Positions 49,435 to 61,094 of a stretch of 64,000 nucleotides of DNA are shown one piece after another. The first letter of the stretch is position 1, and the number at the start of each line of letters is the position of its first letter. The stretch comes from Nissolia schottii. Its lineage: Eukaryota; Streptophyta; Magnoliopsida; Fabales; Fabaceae. The stretch lies in assembly GCA_003254905.1 (NCBI GenBank), contig QANU01058179.1:695074-759073 (forward strand), in the 5' to 3' direction. Position numbers and translations under genes: made by a program. The notes beneath the pieces were generated by a model. That model saw only the letters and a list, made by a program, of their open reading frames with translations. It was not told where the DNA came from and did no database searches.

Positions 49435-52400
49435 TCAACCTGTATTCCTCATCCCAGCAGCAATACCGTTTATGGTAATAAGCAAAGCATCTCTGGCCTT
49501 GTGATTGTCATCATCACTTCTTAACCTCTTGAGTATCTCCACCTGCAACATATTCATGGGATTGAGAAAGGGAAGCCTATTCTCAATCAGCCTCCTCAAG
49601 GTCCTATTATTCTGCTGAAGCTTCTCATGCTCACTAATAACCAGTATGAACTTTCCAGTTGTCACGAGTTCGCTCCTCAGCTGACGACCAAGTTCTTGCC
49701 TCTTCTCTGAGACGAGAACTTGGTCGTAGTGCTTGGCTATTGGAATGTCTGCTTTCCCCAGAACCATCTCAATGAGGTCAATTGTGCTTTGAAAGAAAGG
49801 CCACTCTCTGTACATGGCCTTTAGCTCTTCAGTGTGCCCTTTCTCGCAAGCACCTTTCAAGCCGGCTCCAACTCCCAGCCAAGCTGGAAGAACAAACCTG
49901 GTTTGGGTCCAGGCAAACACCCAGGGTATGGCTCGAAGATGCCCGATCCCACTTGAGCTCTTTCTTCTTGTGGGGCGGCTACCTATGTTTAGGAAGCCAA
50001 GCTCCGCCTGAGGCGTGGCTTCATTGAAGTAGGAAAGGAATTCTGGATTCTCGTAGACCACGCTGCGGTAAGATTGGCAACTGATTTTTGAGACATCTTC
50101 CATGACATTACGCCATTTTTCTTCTCGAGGCGGAAGAGGTGGTCGAAGGGTAGCAAGTAGCACAGCTGTTGTGTATATCTCAAGCTGTCTAACGGCTGTC
50201 TGTGGCAACCCAAACTTGGCCTGTACCATCTCTCCTTGTTCTGTTGATCGAAGTCTTCCCTGCAATGTATCATGTTACACACCATACGAGTTTTTTTTTC
50301 TTTTTCTCTTTTTTCTTTTTAGTTTAGAGCATTATTTGTAACAATTGAGATTAAAAAGTATACCCACCATCACGGAGCCAGGTGGTTGGGACTGGATAGC
50401 TAGATATGTTGGGCCGCCACCGCGACCAATACTCCCTCCACGACCATGAAACAGGGTAACCTTAATACCGTACTCATTGCAAGCAGCAGCAACATCCTCC
50501 TGAGCTTTGTAAAGTTCCCAAGCAGCAGTAAAGCGGCCAGCATCTTTGCCAGAATCAGAATACCCAACCATGACCTTCATATAAAAATTTATAAAAACTA
50601 TTACTTGAATTGCCTGTAATAGCAATAATGACGTTAAGAATAATATTAAATGTAGAATATATTAGATTGATTTAATTTCAATTTCATTTGATATTACCCT
50701 AATTTTGTCATTATGTTGATTTATTTTTTTAAGGCTATAAATAGGCCTAAGTTTATAGTACTCAATACACTAATTCAATAATACAATCCTAGATTGTCTT
50801 TTCTTTGGTTATTTTTTTGTTTATAATATCTGATTAATCATGAAATCTCACATGGTATCAGAGTCATGGCACTCTCTGTGAGCCATATTTTCGCTTCTGC
50901 TCCCTCAAACCTTAGGCTCTCCACCTTTTACAACAACTCTCTTTTGTCATTCTCCGTAAAGCTCTCCAATATGCCTGTTTTGTTTGCTACCTCTCGACCC
51001 TAGTTAACTACACCACCACCATCACTACGATTGTCTCTTCCTGACTTGTTGACTTATTGCCACCTTTACTGCTTCATGCAGTTCGATGTTGTCTATTGCT
51101 GCCTCTATGCAACCTCCAGATGTTGTCTTATTATGTCTCAGTGCAAATTTGTTGTTTCTTGTTGCTACCTCTGTGCAGCCCTGGATTGTTTCCTATTGTT
51201 GCCTCCGCATAGCCTTGGATTGTTGCCTCTCACTTTTGCGCTTGTCGTTCTGTTTACGTTCAATTGACCCGACTCCTTGTTTTCGTACAAGTTCTTAGCA
51301 CTGCTCTTGTTTTCCCCTAACAACCTTCGCTTGTGACAAGCTGAAAGCTCATGGAGCTTAGCTTGAGGGAGGGTGTTAAGAATAATATTAAATCTAGAAT
51401 ATATTAGATTGATTTAGTTCCGATTTCATTTGATATTATCCTAATTTTATCATTATGTTGATTTATTTTCCTATGCCTATAAATAGGCCTAAGCTTATTG
51501 TACTCGATACATTGATTCAATAATACAATCCTTGATTGTTTTTTCTTTGGTTATCTTCTTTGATTATTTCTTTATTTATCATTTCTGATTAATCATGAAA
51601 TCTAACAAATAACATGCACGAATTAACCAAAAAAACAAAAACAAAAAAAAAAAAAAAAAGCACCTCTTGATGGCCATTATGGTTTTTAATGATGTGTTGA
51701 CGGTACCAATCTATTGATAAAAGTTTCCTGATAACTGAACCAGCGCCTCTCAGGTCCTTCACAGTTTCAAATAGAGGAACCACCCGCAGCCTAAGTCGAA
51801 AACTTGTCAGTAAAATTCGAACATTCTAATTGTACTGCAAAATTTGTGAGTACAGGAGGGATCTTTAAACCAAATTATCAAGCATGTTACCACAAACTTG
51901 TCATAGAGAAGCCATAACATTTATTTCACACAGAATCGCTAATAAGTTTTGATGCAACGAAAAGTGCATAACAAGAGTATTCCTCAAATTCCATTTTATA
52001 AGATCAGGCAAGTACAATTTTTCATCCCAAGCACCATTATGATTAAATAAATATAGAGATAACCTGGATAAGTCCGACTTAAGCAATATGAACATTTAAG
52101 ATCCATACTTACGTCCTACCAGGACATGCTCTTCCCAACTGCCCACAAACAGCAAGCCGAGCATCCTTCTGTAAAAGCTCTACTGCAAGGACATCACTTG
52201 CCTGAATCAAAACAAAGCCCAAAATCATTAGTATAAAAATATCATTAAAGTATCACACCTTACAACTTCACTTTTGAACACAGTACAACATGCTAGATGC
52301 ATTTTTACAAAGTTGTAGGGTGAAATGGTGAAAAGATATTAGACAACTAAGTTAATCGATACCGGCTGCACAAAATATAGTGAGAATGATTTTCTCATGC

Positions 52401-55400
52401 AAAATCAACCACCAAGGGAAAAAGGGGAAAAAAAAGAAAAAGGAAGACTGATGGTTGACAAATCAATTATTTAACATCAAAAGACCAGGTGAGTTTAGCA
52501 TCTGATTTGATATTGGACAAATCATTTCTATCACAAAATGTAATAACAGTTTATCGTACATTTGAGGCCATAGAGATCACATAGGCTCCAAGTGAATCAC
52601 TCCCTAGCTCAGCAGCAACTCGAAAGGTATCCAAGACTTCTTGAACGTCGGGAGAAACCTAAAAAGGAATAAATAAAGATGCCAATCAGAAATAGAATAT
52701 CAGGGTCAAAATCCAGAATAAAAACACCAAAATTTTCCAACTATGTGAGATTGGCTAAACGGATCAAACGATGATACAATGTCCTATCATAAACCATGTC
52801 TAAACCATTAAAATCTAAATCTTTCTTAGTGGTTTCACCTATAGTTTTTTCTTGGTATCCCTCTCCCACTAGCTACTGGGCTGCCCTCTATATGATCTTT
52901 TCTCCTTACCAAGGTTTCTACACACCTTCTACGCATGACAAAATAGCCTAAGACACTTCTACCATCTTTTTTCCACAATAGGTGTTATTGCAAATTTGTC
53001 TGTAATGTTTCATTCCTAATCTTATCTTGTCTAATTTGTCAATTCATCCAATGCAACATTATCATCTAATATAACGTTCTCATTTATGCAACATTGAACT
53101 AATCTTTTTGCTAAATTTTGAGTTCCCAACATTCAGTCACATACATCACCGCGGCTCTTATAGTTGTGCAGTAAAATTTTCCCTTAAGATTGAATGGTAC
53201 TTTTTCTTTTGACAAATAACACCTGAAACTCTTATTCATTTCAACCACTCAGCTTAAATCCTATGGTTTACATCTATCCCTTTTTTCCAAATATTTGCAT
53301 GATGGACGCAAGAAAAGTTACAAAAGGCATATTCTTCAGGAATTCAGGTAACCCACGATAAGAAAATGAGAATTATTAGTGTTTCTTAGATCATATTCTT
53401 ACCATATCTTTCCATTCTTTTCTCCATTTTCTCTCTTAACACAGAAGAATATCAACAAGTATTCTGCTTTTCAGAACTGCAATAAAACGACTAAGCTGCA
53501 ACTTTCAAATTTAAAATCCCATCATATCAAAGCCACAATAATTCTTACACTTGATTACTTTAGAACAATAGAATTGAAAATTTTGAACTGGCAGTCGTTG
53601 GTCAAATATCATTAAGGAGGAGTGAATGAAAGACATAAGCTTCAAGCAAAGATAGCCTTAGAGAATTGAGGTATTATCGAAGGCTAGAATCTATACCAAT
53701 ACAAAGGTTCCAGAACCAGTCAATTTATATACTCAAGCTTCACAAAATATACCTTCAATCAATTGTATAGAATAATGAAAAGAGAACAGCCTTATAATTT
53801 CTTAAAATATAAAGTCCAATAAATTATCGACTTCTTTCCTTTTCTAAAAGTTTTCCATCCACTAGATTTACAGCTTGTAACCATCTCACCTCTATACTTG
53901 GAGGAACCAGCGGCCTCTTCCCTCTCAGCTCTTTGGTCAAGAAGTCCAGTTTCTTTTCTTCATCCCACCCACTGTATGTACCAATACCCAAATAACTTGT
54001 TATTGCATCAAGCGTTTCAGCATGTCTACCAGATTCCTGTCACACTGCTAATTTCAAGCCCCAAGTGATTATCAAAGCAACAATGAGCAAAACAGTTGAA
54101 GTCATACCTGACGCAAGTCAAGCTTCATCAGCACCATGCCAAAGGTAGCAACTCTTCGAATCAGATCAGCTAATCGGCCATCAGCTAGCACCCCGGATGC
54201 ACATGATTGCTGACAACATGGAGAGTTGAATAATAATTTGGAGGGACAACCTTGGAACCAAAAAGGGTAGTAGCAGAGGAAAGAGTACCAGAGATTCATA
54301 ACAGAGGAGCAGAGGTTCCAAGAGCTGATCAGTTGTTTCATAGAAATCAAAAGGATAATGTTCACTTGGACCATCCTCGAGAAGAAGTTCCAACCGTCTT
54401 CTGGTTCTCTGAAGCTAAAATACTATCTTATTGTAGGATGGCAATTTGAAATACCAATTAAAAGGACAACATTGACACAATCATTTGGAGAAGTGAATTA
54501 CACTTAATGGCACACCAAAAACTAACCTTTTATGGAAAATTGTTCCAATCAAATATGGGCAAATTATATTTTTCTTCTTAGCGTATGTTTGAATTTGCTT
54601 ACTTTTGGTTTAAAACAAATTAGAATCATAAGCTTCCAAAAATAGCTTGCGAGAAAGTAGGAAAAAGTACCTTCTACACAAGAACAAAATCAAAACAAAA
54701 GAAAAAATTATCAACAAAGCATAGCTTTTCAATCTCTCAACATATTTGAAATAGAATTTCCACTAAAGGATTATGTGTCTTACACTAAATGGAGGCCAAA
54801 CCCCTATTCTTATCCTACAAAACTACAGCGCACTCTCAAACATGACTCTGTACATATACTAATACGTATGGTTCCATCCATATAAGCATCTACCTACTGA
54901 AAGACTAGGATCAAGGCAATAGCCTCAATCTAAACACCATTTGAAAGCCTTTGGGGAAAAAAAAAAGTGGTAGCCACCCATATAGACTGAAAAATGAAGA
55001 AAATATGAGTGAGGGGAAAAAGAGGGAATTGGCTTGTAACCAGCTGCTGAGGTACTTGCTTAGCTGGTATAGGATTTAGAGGGAATTTGCTTGTTACATG
55101 CATAACTTACACAAAGTACAAGCTTTAAATAAATCTAAGTTTGAGGTATTACTGAAATGATACCTTATCTTTTACATTCCCGAGGACAACTCTGTATGGA
55201 GCAATTCCAGGACGTTCAGGGAGCTTAGGCTCCAAAAGTTTATGAAAACTGGACCTTCCTACCTGGGACTCTGCATACAATTTCCTCTGCGCAAGGAGTT
55301 GATTAGAAGGAGAGCGTGGAATAGAAACGGATGAAGCAGCACTGGACTTTGCTGAATTTGCTACTGGTGATTGACTATTGCCACTGCCTCCATTGCTTTT

Positions 55401-58400
55401 AGTTGGACTTGAAACCGCACCATCCTATCAATGAAAATACATGCACATATTTTTATCTAGGATTCAATGGAAAATTCAGAAATGGGTAAATCAATCCACC
55501 TTGTGATTGAGTTGATTGTAATCAGGTCCCGGAATGTCTAGTCTGGGATGGTCAAATTCACCATTTGCTACAAGAAAGAAAAATATTGAAACAGGAATTG
55601 TAGTAATAGATATTAACGTACACTTGAATGAAGAAAAAGATTTACATATATCCGAATAAACAATTGGTAGAATTAACAAAAGATGAGGTATTCCTAAGAA
55701 ACTGCAGATCAGGAGGGAAAGAGGCAGGGATTTATTATCAAATGTCAGCGCAGTGTACAAGGCTCACACCTAGTGGCGTCTACGAAGGGTATATGTACAA
55801 AGTCTTACCCACGTAAGTGAGAGATTATTTTCACTATTTGAACTCGTGATTGCCTAGTCACAAGGCAACAAACTATCACCATATAAATAAAATTGCACCT
55901 CCATTTATCATGGATGACCAAAAAAATGGATATTACTTAATAGGACTAGCGAGGTTCGTATTCATTTTTCGTGTAATCAGCATGGGACATTCCTCAAAGA
56001 ATATTAAAGGTTGGAGCAACAAACAAGAACGAAAATATCTTGGATGGTTCTAGAATAAAACAAATAAAAAACGTAGAGCTACACAGCAGTTTTGAGCCCA
56101 ATTATGTGTACCAGCACAAGAAGGTAAATGAGCTCTAGCTGGAAGTTGAGTTGGAAGTGATGAAGCTTGTGGACTATGATGTTTCATTTGGCTTCTACTC
56201 ATAGATTGATTCCATTGCTCACGGTGATTCTGACAGTTCGCTTCTGAAGAGAAAGAAGTGATTATCAACTTTTAAAGGTGGATTAAATGAGTGCCAAGCT
56301 TATGTTTTAGAATATATGAATGACAAATTGTAATCTAGAAGTAAACTTCAAAAAGAAATATCTCCAATTGATGAAGTAAAGACATTAAAATTTCATAAAT
56401 AGAATTTTACAACGAACCACTGGAATGGCATCATCAAATATCATGACATACCTTACATCTCATTCAAACCAAAATCTGAAATAATTTCTATGAACAATAG
56501 CAATACTTGAAGCAAACTATCATTTGAAAAGGAAAATATTTTCATCTCATTACATTACACGACTCATTACATGGAACCTTACAAACATTCCCGGGAAACC
56601 ATGTAAAACATCTCCCAAGGTTTTACCGCAAAAATAAGAACCTAGAATCAATCTAATATGATTAAAAAGCACATGAGATCTGAGACAGTGGATTGGACAT
56701 AAATGTCAAAGGCTGGTATATTTTTTTTGTAAACAACAGAAAATTAAAAAAAAAATGAAAAAGAAAGCACAACAGACAAACAGTCACGGATGCACACATT
56801 TGTATGTTTTGCACCTTGATTTGATAATGCCGTGCCTTTTTTTTTTTTAGAGTTGTTGAATTCTTTGTCGTTCTAAAAGTTGATTTTAAAAATTTATAAT
56901 TATATTGTTTGGTAAAAAAAAATGAAAAAATAGCTCTCAATAAGTGTAAGTTGTAAGAGTAATATTTGATAAATATATTTTAAAGATGTTATAAAATTAT
57001 TATAATAAAAATAAACATTAAAGAGAGTAATAATGATTACTAAAATTTAAAGTTATATTAGTCTTTTAACTTTTAGAGAACACAGGCCAGCGTCACAAAG
57101 CTACTCACGAGAGTTATCAAAAACACTCCACAGCAAAAGCACCTTGCTTTTTTTTTTACTACCAAACACAAAAATCAGCTTCTGCTTTTTGAGAGTAGGA
57201 GCACCTCTCAACAAGCTTTACCAAATCAATCCTTAGTTTGGTAATTTTGTAACTTTTTTAGAGTTGTTGAGTTCTTTGACTCTTTAAAAACAACTTTCAA
57301 GAAGTCATAACAATATTGTTTAGTAAAAAATGAAAAATTAGTTCTAAATAAGCAAAAGCTATAAAAGTAATGCTTGGTAAATATAATTTAAAGTTGTTTT
57401 TTATATGTAAAATTACTATAATAAACATAAACATTAATGAGATTATGAGAGTAATAATGAACCTTAAAATTTAAGGTTATATAAGTCTTTTAACTTTTTT
57501 GAGAGCGCAAATCAACTCTAAAAAGCTACTCAATAGAGCTCCTAAAAACCAACGGGGGTTAGCCCAAGTGGTAAGCACCTTGGTATCGCTTAAGCAAGGT
57601 CCCGAGTTCGAGACCTTGTGTACGCAGTTATCCCCGCTGGGAGACTCACCCGCCATAGTCAGGTACGCGACCCGGGTCGACCTAGATTAGTCAAGGATAA
57701 GCCTTGGATACTGGGCAGGCAACCTAAAAAAAAATAGAGCTCCTAAAAGCATCTCGTAACATTTAAAAGCTAACAACAAAAACACCTTAAATTTTTGTTT
57801 ACTAAATATAAAAAAACTGACTTATGCTTATTTGAGAGCAGAAGCACCCATTAAAAAACTTTATTAAACCAAGCCTGAGTTATTAGCTCGCCAAGAAAAG
57901 GGATCCACCAGCAGAACATTCAAGGCACTTCCAAGCCAAGAAGAAAATGCCTCGACGCACCATAGCATTAATGCATAAAATAGACCACTCAGGGATTGAT
58001 TCCCTTACCAAAGCTACAACTAAAAGAATATCATCACCCATTAAAACAATGACGCAAGATTAAAATACTTAGGCTCGGAAGAGGACCATTAAGGTTGCAG
58101 TTCATATGATAATCTAACAAAAGAACTTATACATACTCAATTTACTCATAGTTATGTATTTCATTTTACCGGTGCACAATGAACCTTTGTTACTTCTAGA
58201 CGAGCAGCTTTCAGCAGTTACATGATATAAAACAAAGATGATTACAACGTCCATAAGAATTTGGAAGGATATTAACTTACAAACCTTCTAGAATTTCATG
58301 TGCCAGTGTCAACAACTTATCACTGCATCTAGTCATGGATAGCTCAAATCTCAAACTATCCACCTCCCGCAAGTAGAGGTCAATCGCCATCCATCTGGAT

Positions 58401-61094
58401 AGAAGTGAAACATCTTTTGTTACCTGAAATAAAAAAATGTAAAACCAATTTTGTCTTTATTATATCCGACTATCAGTCAAGATCAAAAAGAGAAATATTC
58501 AACAAGAAGAAAATCCAGTTCCAAGACAGCACAGCAAATTCCAATGATTTTGTTGTGTTTCGGCTTCCTCAGGTTTTTAACCCAACACATGTTTAAAAAG
58601 AAGAAAAAATAAATCTTATCTATTGTCCATTAGGAGAGATATGATAAACCTAGAGATTTGATTTTTTAATGGGATAAATATGTTTTTAATCTTAGTAAAA
58701 TTAAAAATTTTGTGTTTGATTTTTAAAAAAATGTTCACTAGGAATTAGTTCCTGAAAAATATTTTTGGTAGGTTTTAATCCCGTCGTTAGAAGGTTACGT
58801 GACACCATGCGTAATGTGTCACGTGATAAGGTGTCATGTGTCATATTTAACGGTCACGTCAGCATTTAATGTGTCTTTCTAACAGTAAGGATTAAAACTT
58901 ATCATTTTTTTAGACTAATTCCTAATAAAAAAATTTAGAGACCAAACATAAAATTTTTAATTTTACATGAATTAAAAACATATTTAATTTTTTTTTTAAT
59001 ATTAAGACTACAAATCCTAATGTTATCAGCCTCGTATGGCGTGCAGGAATTGCAAGTCACTTAACTTGTTTTTATAAAGGGAAGTGCTTTGCGTAAAAAA
59101 AGTATGTGTTAATGACATACTGATTTTCTTTGTGTACCCACTCTCCCTCACTCACGCTATTCTCCTTTTCCTCTCATTCTTCTTTTTTTCTTTTTTACAC
59201 TCCAATCACACATTCTTCTTTCATTTTTATTTAAATATTTCACCTGCAATTGCTTTCTTTTCATAGTGCTGTTTTTTTCTTCTCTGTTTCTTTTCTTGTT
59301 TCTTTTTTTCATTTCTTGTTTCGGTATTTGTTTTCGTTGTTTTTTTTGGGGGGTTTTCTTCTTTTTTCCTTCTTAATATTTTATGGAGAGTATAAACAAA
59401 GACATTCTTCTCTGATTCATGTTTTATAAATTTTGTAATGTTTTTGCGTAGTGTAATGTTTGTTTGTTTATTCATTTTTGTGTGGTATAATGTTTGTTTG
59501 TTTGTTTATTCATTTTTGTGTGATGTAATATTTGTTTATGAGTTTGTGATATTTATTTTAAAGTGTTGTAATGTTTATTTATTTGTGATGTAAAATTAGT
59601 TTGTGAACGAGTGAGTGAAGGAGCAAGAGAGTGCATTTGCTATTTAGTTTGTGAGATCTCATTTTATTTTTTGTATTTCATAATTTTTTTATTTGTTCTT
59701 TAATGTTTCTTCATCTATTTTGTAATATTTGTTTATAAGAGAGCTTGAGTGCACGCGTTTTAAAGGGTGAGTAGGGATAAGAGAAAGTACGACAGTTATT
59801 TTTTGACATTCAATGTGTTGTAGGTCTCGTTTTATCTCATTTCAGTACATGAAAATGTTTGTTCATTGGTCCGATAATCTATTCACGCATTTGTAATATT
59901 TGGTGAATAATTGGTAGTTATTTTTTGGTGTACAAATAGCATTGTTTTTTTTATAAAATGGCATGAGTGCCTTACTTTTGTGAGGTAGAACACACAGAAA
60001 AGCATACGAGAGACATCTTTGCAGCGTCGCTTTTTCTTTACTTTTGAGAGAGTTTTTACTATGTATTTGTTGGGTACTCGTTTGTGCTATGTTTTTTTTG
60101 TGAGATTTTAGTCATCTATTTTAAACACCATAAATGCCTATTTAGTATACTCAAAATCTCTTTACCTCTCCTATTTTTAAGAAATGCCAGACACATTCCA
60201 GATATTTGTCTCAACTTGATATCCTATAGAGTACTAGACAGGGAGGGTTTTGTAACCCGCTTTAGTGAAGGTAAATGCAAGCTCACTAAAGGATCCTGTG
60301 TAGTGGCAAGAGTCCAAAAGAGCAGTACTCTTTACAGCATTCCAACAAAATTATGCAAATGAGAGGTAAATGCAATCGAAGATTCTTCCACATAATTATT
60401 GCATATGTGTCTTGGTCATTTGAATGAGAAGGAGCTTAGTATCCTTTCTAAAAGAAACTCTTATTCATTAATGTCACGCCTCTTACTTGTATTGATTGTT
60501 TTACTAGCAAGCACCATACAATAATTTTTCATAATTTATCTCCTAAATGAAAACGTCATATTTAGATATTGATCATATTGATGTTTGCTTTATGAATGTT
60601 AGAACCAATGATAATGTCAAGTATTTTGTAACCTTTATTGATGACCAATCTACAAAAGTTTTGAGTATTTGTTTTGAAATTTAAAAATCATGTGATCGAC
60701 GCCTTCAAACATTTTCATACAAGTGTTAAAAGAGAATAGACATAAGATTGAAACGTGTCCAAGCATGGTGATGAATAAGAGACCGTTTGAATGGTGGTAT
60801 TAAAAAGTCACGAAAACAACATAGTAAAAAATAAAGGAAGAGAGCTACCTTTGCCGTCACATTTGGGTTTCCATCTCTGTCACCTCCCATCCAAGAGCCA
60901 AACTTTATGGGAGTACAGGTCAATGGAAGCGGTTTTCCTGTATGCTGCAAGGGAGGACAAATGGCTTAAAGGGAAAGAATCTACAAAGTTAAATGACGTG
61001 AATTTAAGAAGACAGACCTTCTTTAAAGCATTGCTGACTCGGCGTAAATAATGTGGAACAGCTTTCCAGAGTGACTGCTCCACAATGTTCAATC
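49435..61094 (-). CDS. PPC4: Bacterial-type phosphoenolpyruvate carboxylase (BTPC), 3' part
   Basis: Carboxylates PEP to oxaloacetate; plant BTPC works with plant-type PEPC in a class-2 complex. Minus-strand exons: 61094-61018, 60944-60849, 58423-58285, 56243-56112, 55567-55500, 55424-55164, 54408-54289, 54209-54108, 54036-53890, 52658-52560, 52201-52113, 51790-51664, 50574-50368, 50259-49435. Phases all fit and give 828 residues; about 200-250 N-terminal residues lie beyond the right edge. Motifs: [31 protein letters not shown] and [14 protein letters not shown] (catalytic loops). The C-terminus is RNTG, the bacterial-type ending, versus QNTG in plant-type enzymes. Exons 4-6 of those listed ([10 protein letters not shown] to about [10 protein letters not shown]) encode a Ser, Gln and Pro-rich disordered insert characteristic of BTPC that carries regulatory phosphosites in castor. 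The final 275-codon exon is large. No disruption is visible. Confidence 0.95.
50632..51607 (+). mobile_element. TRIM-like miniature LTR retrotransposon fossil in a PEPC intron
   Basis: Two direct repeats flank about 520 bases: 50632-50852 and 51374-51607, both containing TTAAGAATAATATTAAAT, CTATAAATAGGCCTAAG (TATA-like) and TGATTAATCATGAAATCT. The left repeat is followed at once by TGGTATCAGAGTCATGG, the initiator-Met-tRNA primer site. A purine-rich GAGGGAGGG precedes the right repeat. The short interior has no gag or pol, so it is a non-autonomous, TRIM-like element with both LTRs. By eye the LTRs agree at roughly nine positions in ten, implying a fairly old insertion. It lies wholly between the last two introns' splice sites (50575-51663). 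Confidence 0.82.
56840..57232. mobile_element. hAT-type MITE, first of two neighbouring copies
   Basis: It starts near TTTTTTTAGAGTTGTTGAAT and ends near CAACAAGCTTTACCAAATCA. It shares with the next copy the ordered phrases TTGTTTGGTAAA, GTAATATTTGATAAATATA, TATTAGTCTTTTAACTTTTA, AAAGCTACTCA and GCACCTCTCAACAAGC. Non-coding, in a PEPC intron. The superfamily is suggested from overall style only; the target-site duplication was not resolved. Confidence 0.6.
57233..57880. mobile_element. hAT-type MITE, second copy, interrupted by a SINE
   Basis: It repeats the order of the first copy (TTTTTTAGAGTTGTTGAGTT, GTTTAGTAAAAAATG, GTAATGCTTGGTAAATATAA, TATAAGTCTTTTAACTTTTT, AAAGCTACTCA, GCACCCATTAAAAAAC). 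A SINE sits at 57548-57732, a place where the first copy has none. The two copies lie in the same orientation, nearly head to tail. Confidence 0.62.
57548..57732 (+). mobile_element. tRNA-derived SINE, copy 1
   Basis: It begins ACCAACGGGGGTTAGCCCAA and ends in an A-run after GGCAACCT. A-box-like TAGCCCAAGTGG is at 57560-57571 and B-box-like GTTCGAGAC at 57606-57614. An exact 16-base target-site duplication, AATAGAGCTCCTAAAA, flanks it at 57532-57547 and 57733-57748. The intact duplication suggests a young insertion. A second copy is at 61983-62156 in the opposite orientation. Confidence 0.92.
58670..58990. mobile_element. MITE with long inverted ends in a PEPC intron
   Basis: The left end (AATATGTTTTTAATCTTAGT, then AAAATTAAAAATTTTGTGTT) pairs with the reverse complement of the right end (AATATGTTTTTAATTCATGT, then AAAATTAAAAATTTTATGTT). 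The inverted repeats extend to about 100 bases with mismatches. The GC-richer centre repeats GTCACGTGATAAGGTGTCATG and CGGTCACGTCAGC phrases. T-rich flanks could hide a 9-base target-site duplication. Confidence 0.7.
59075..59890 (-). repeat. Dispersed repeat, copy B (inverted relative to 44.5-45.4 kb)
   Basis: Its reverse complement shares a series of phrases with 44510-45390 (AAAAAATAACTGTCGTACTT, then CTCTTATCCCTACTCACC and AAAACGCGTGCACTC). Its middle has low-complexity repeats of TTTGTTTGTTTATTCATTTT with GTGTGGTATAATG and GTGTGATGTAATA, about 45 bases apart (59440-59560). Ends are not resolved. Confidence 0.4.

Noticed and set aside
57548-57640. Possible genuine tRNA gene (A and B boxes present)
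   Set aside because: The sequence does not close into a cloverleaf by eye, continues into a longer shared body with an A-rich tail, and has a second copy with its own target-site duplication, so it is a SINE.
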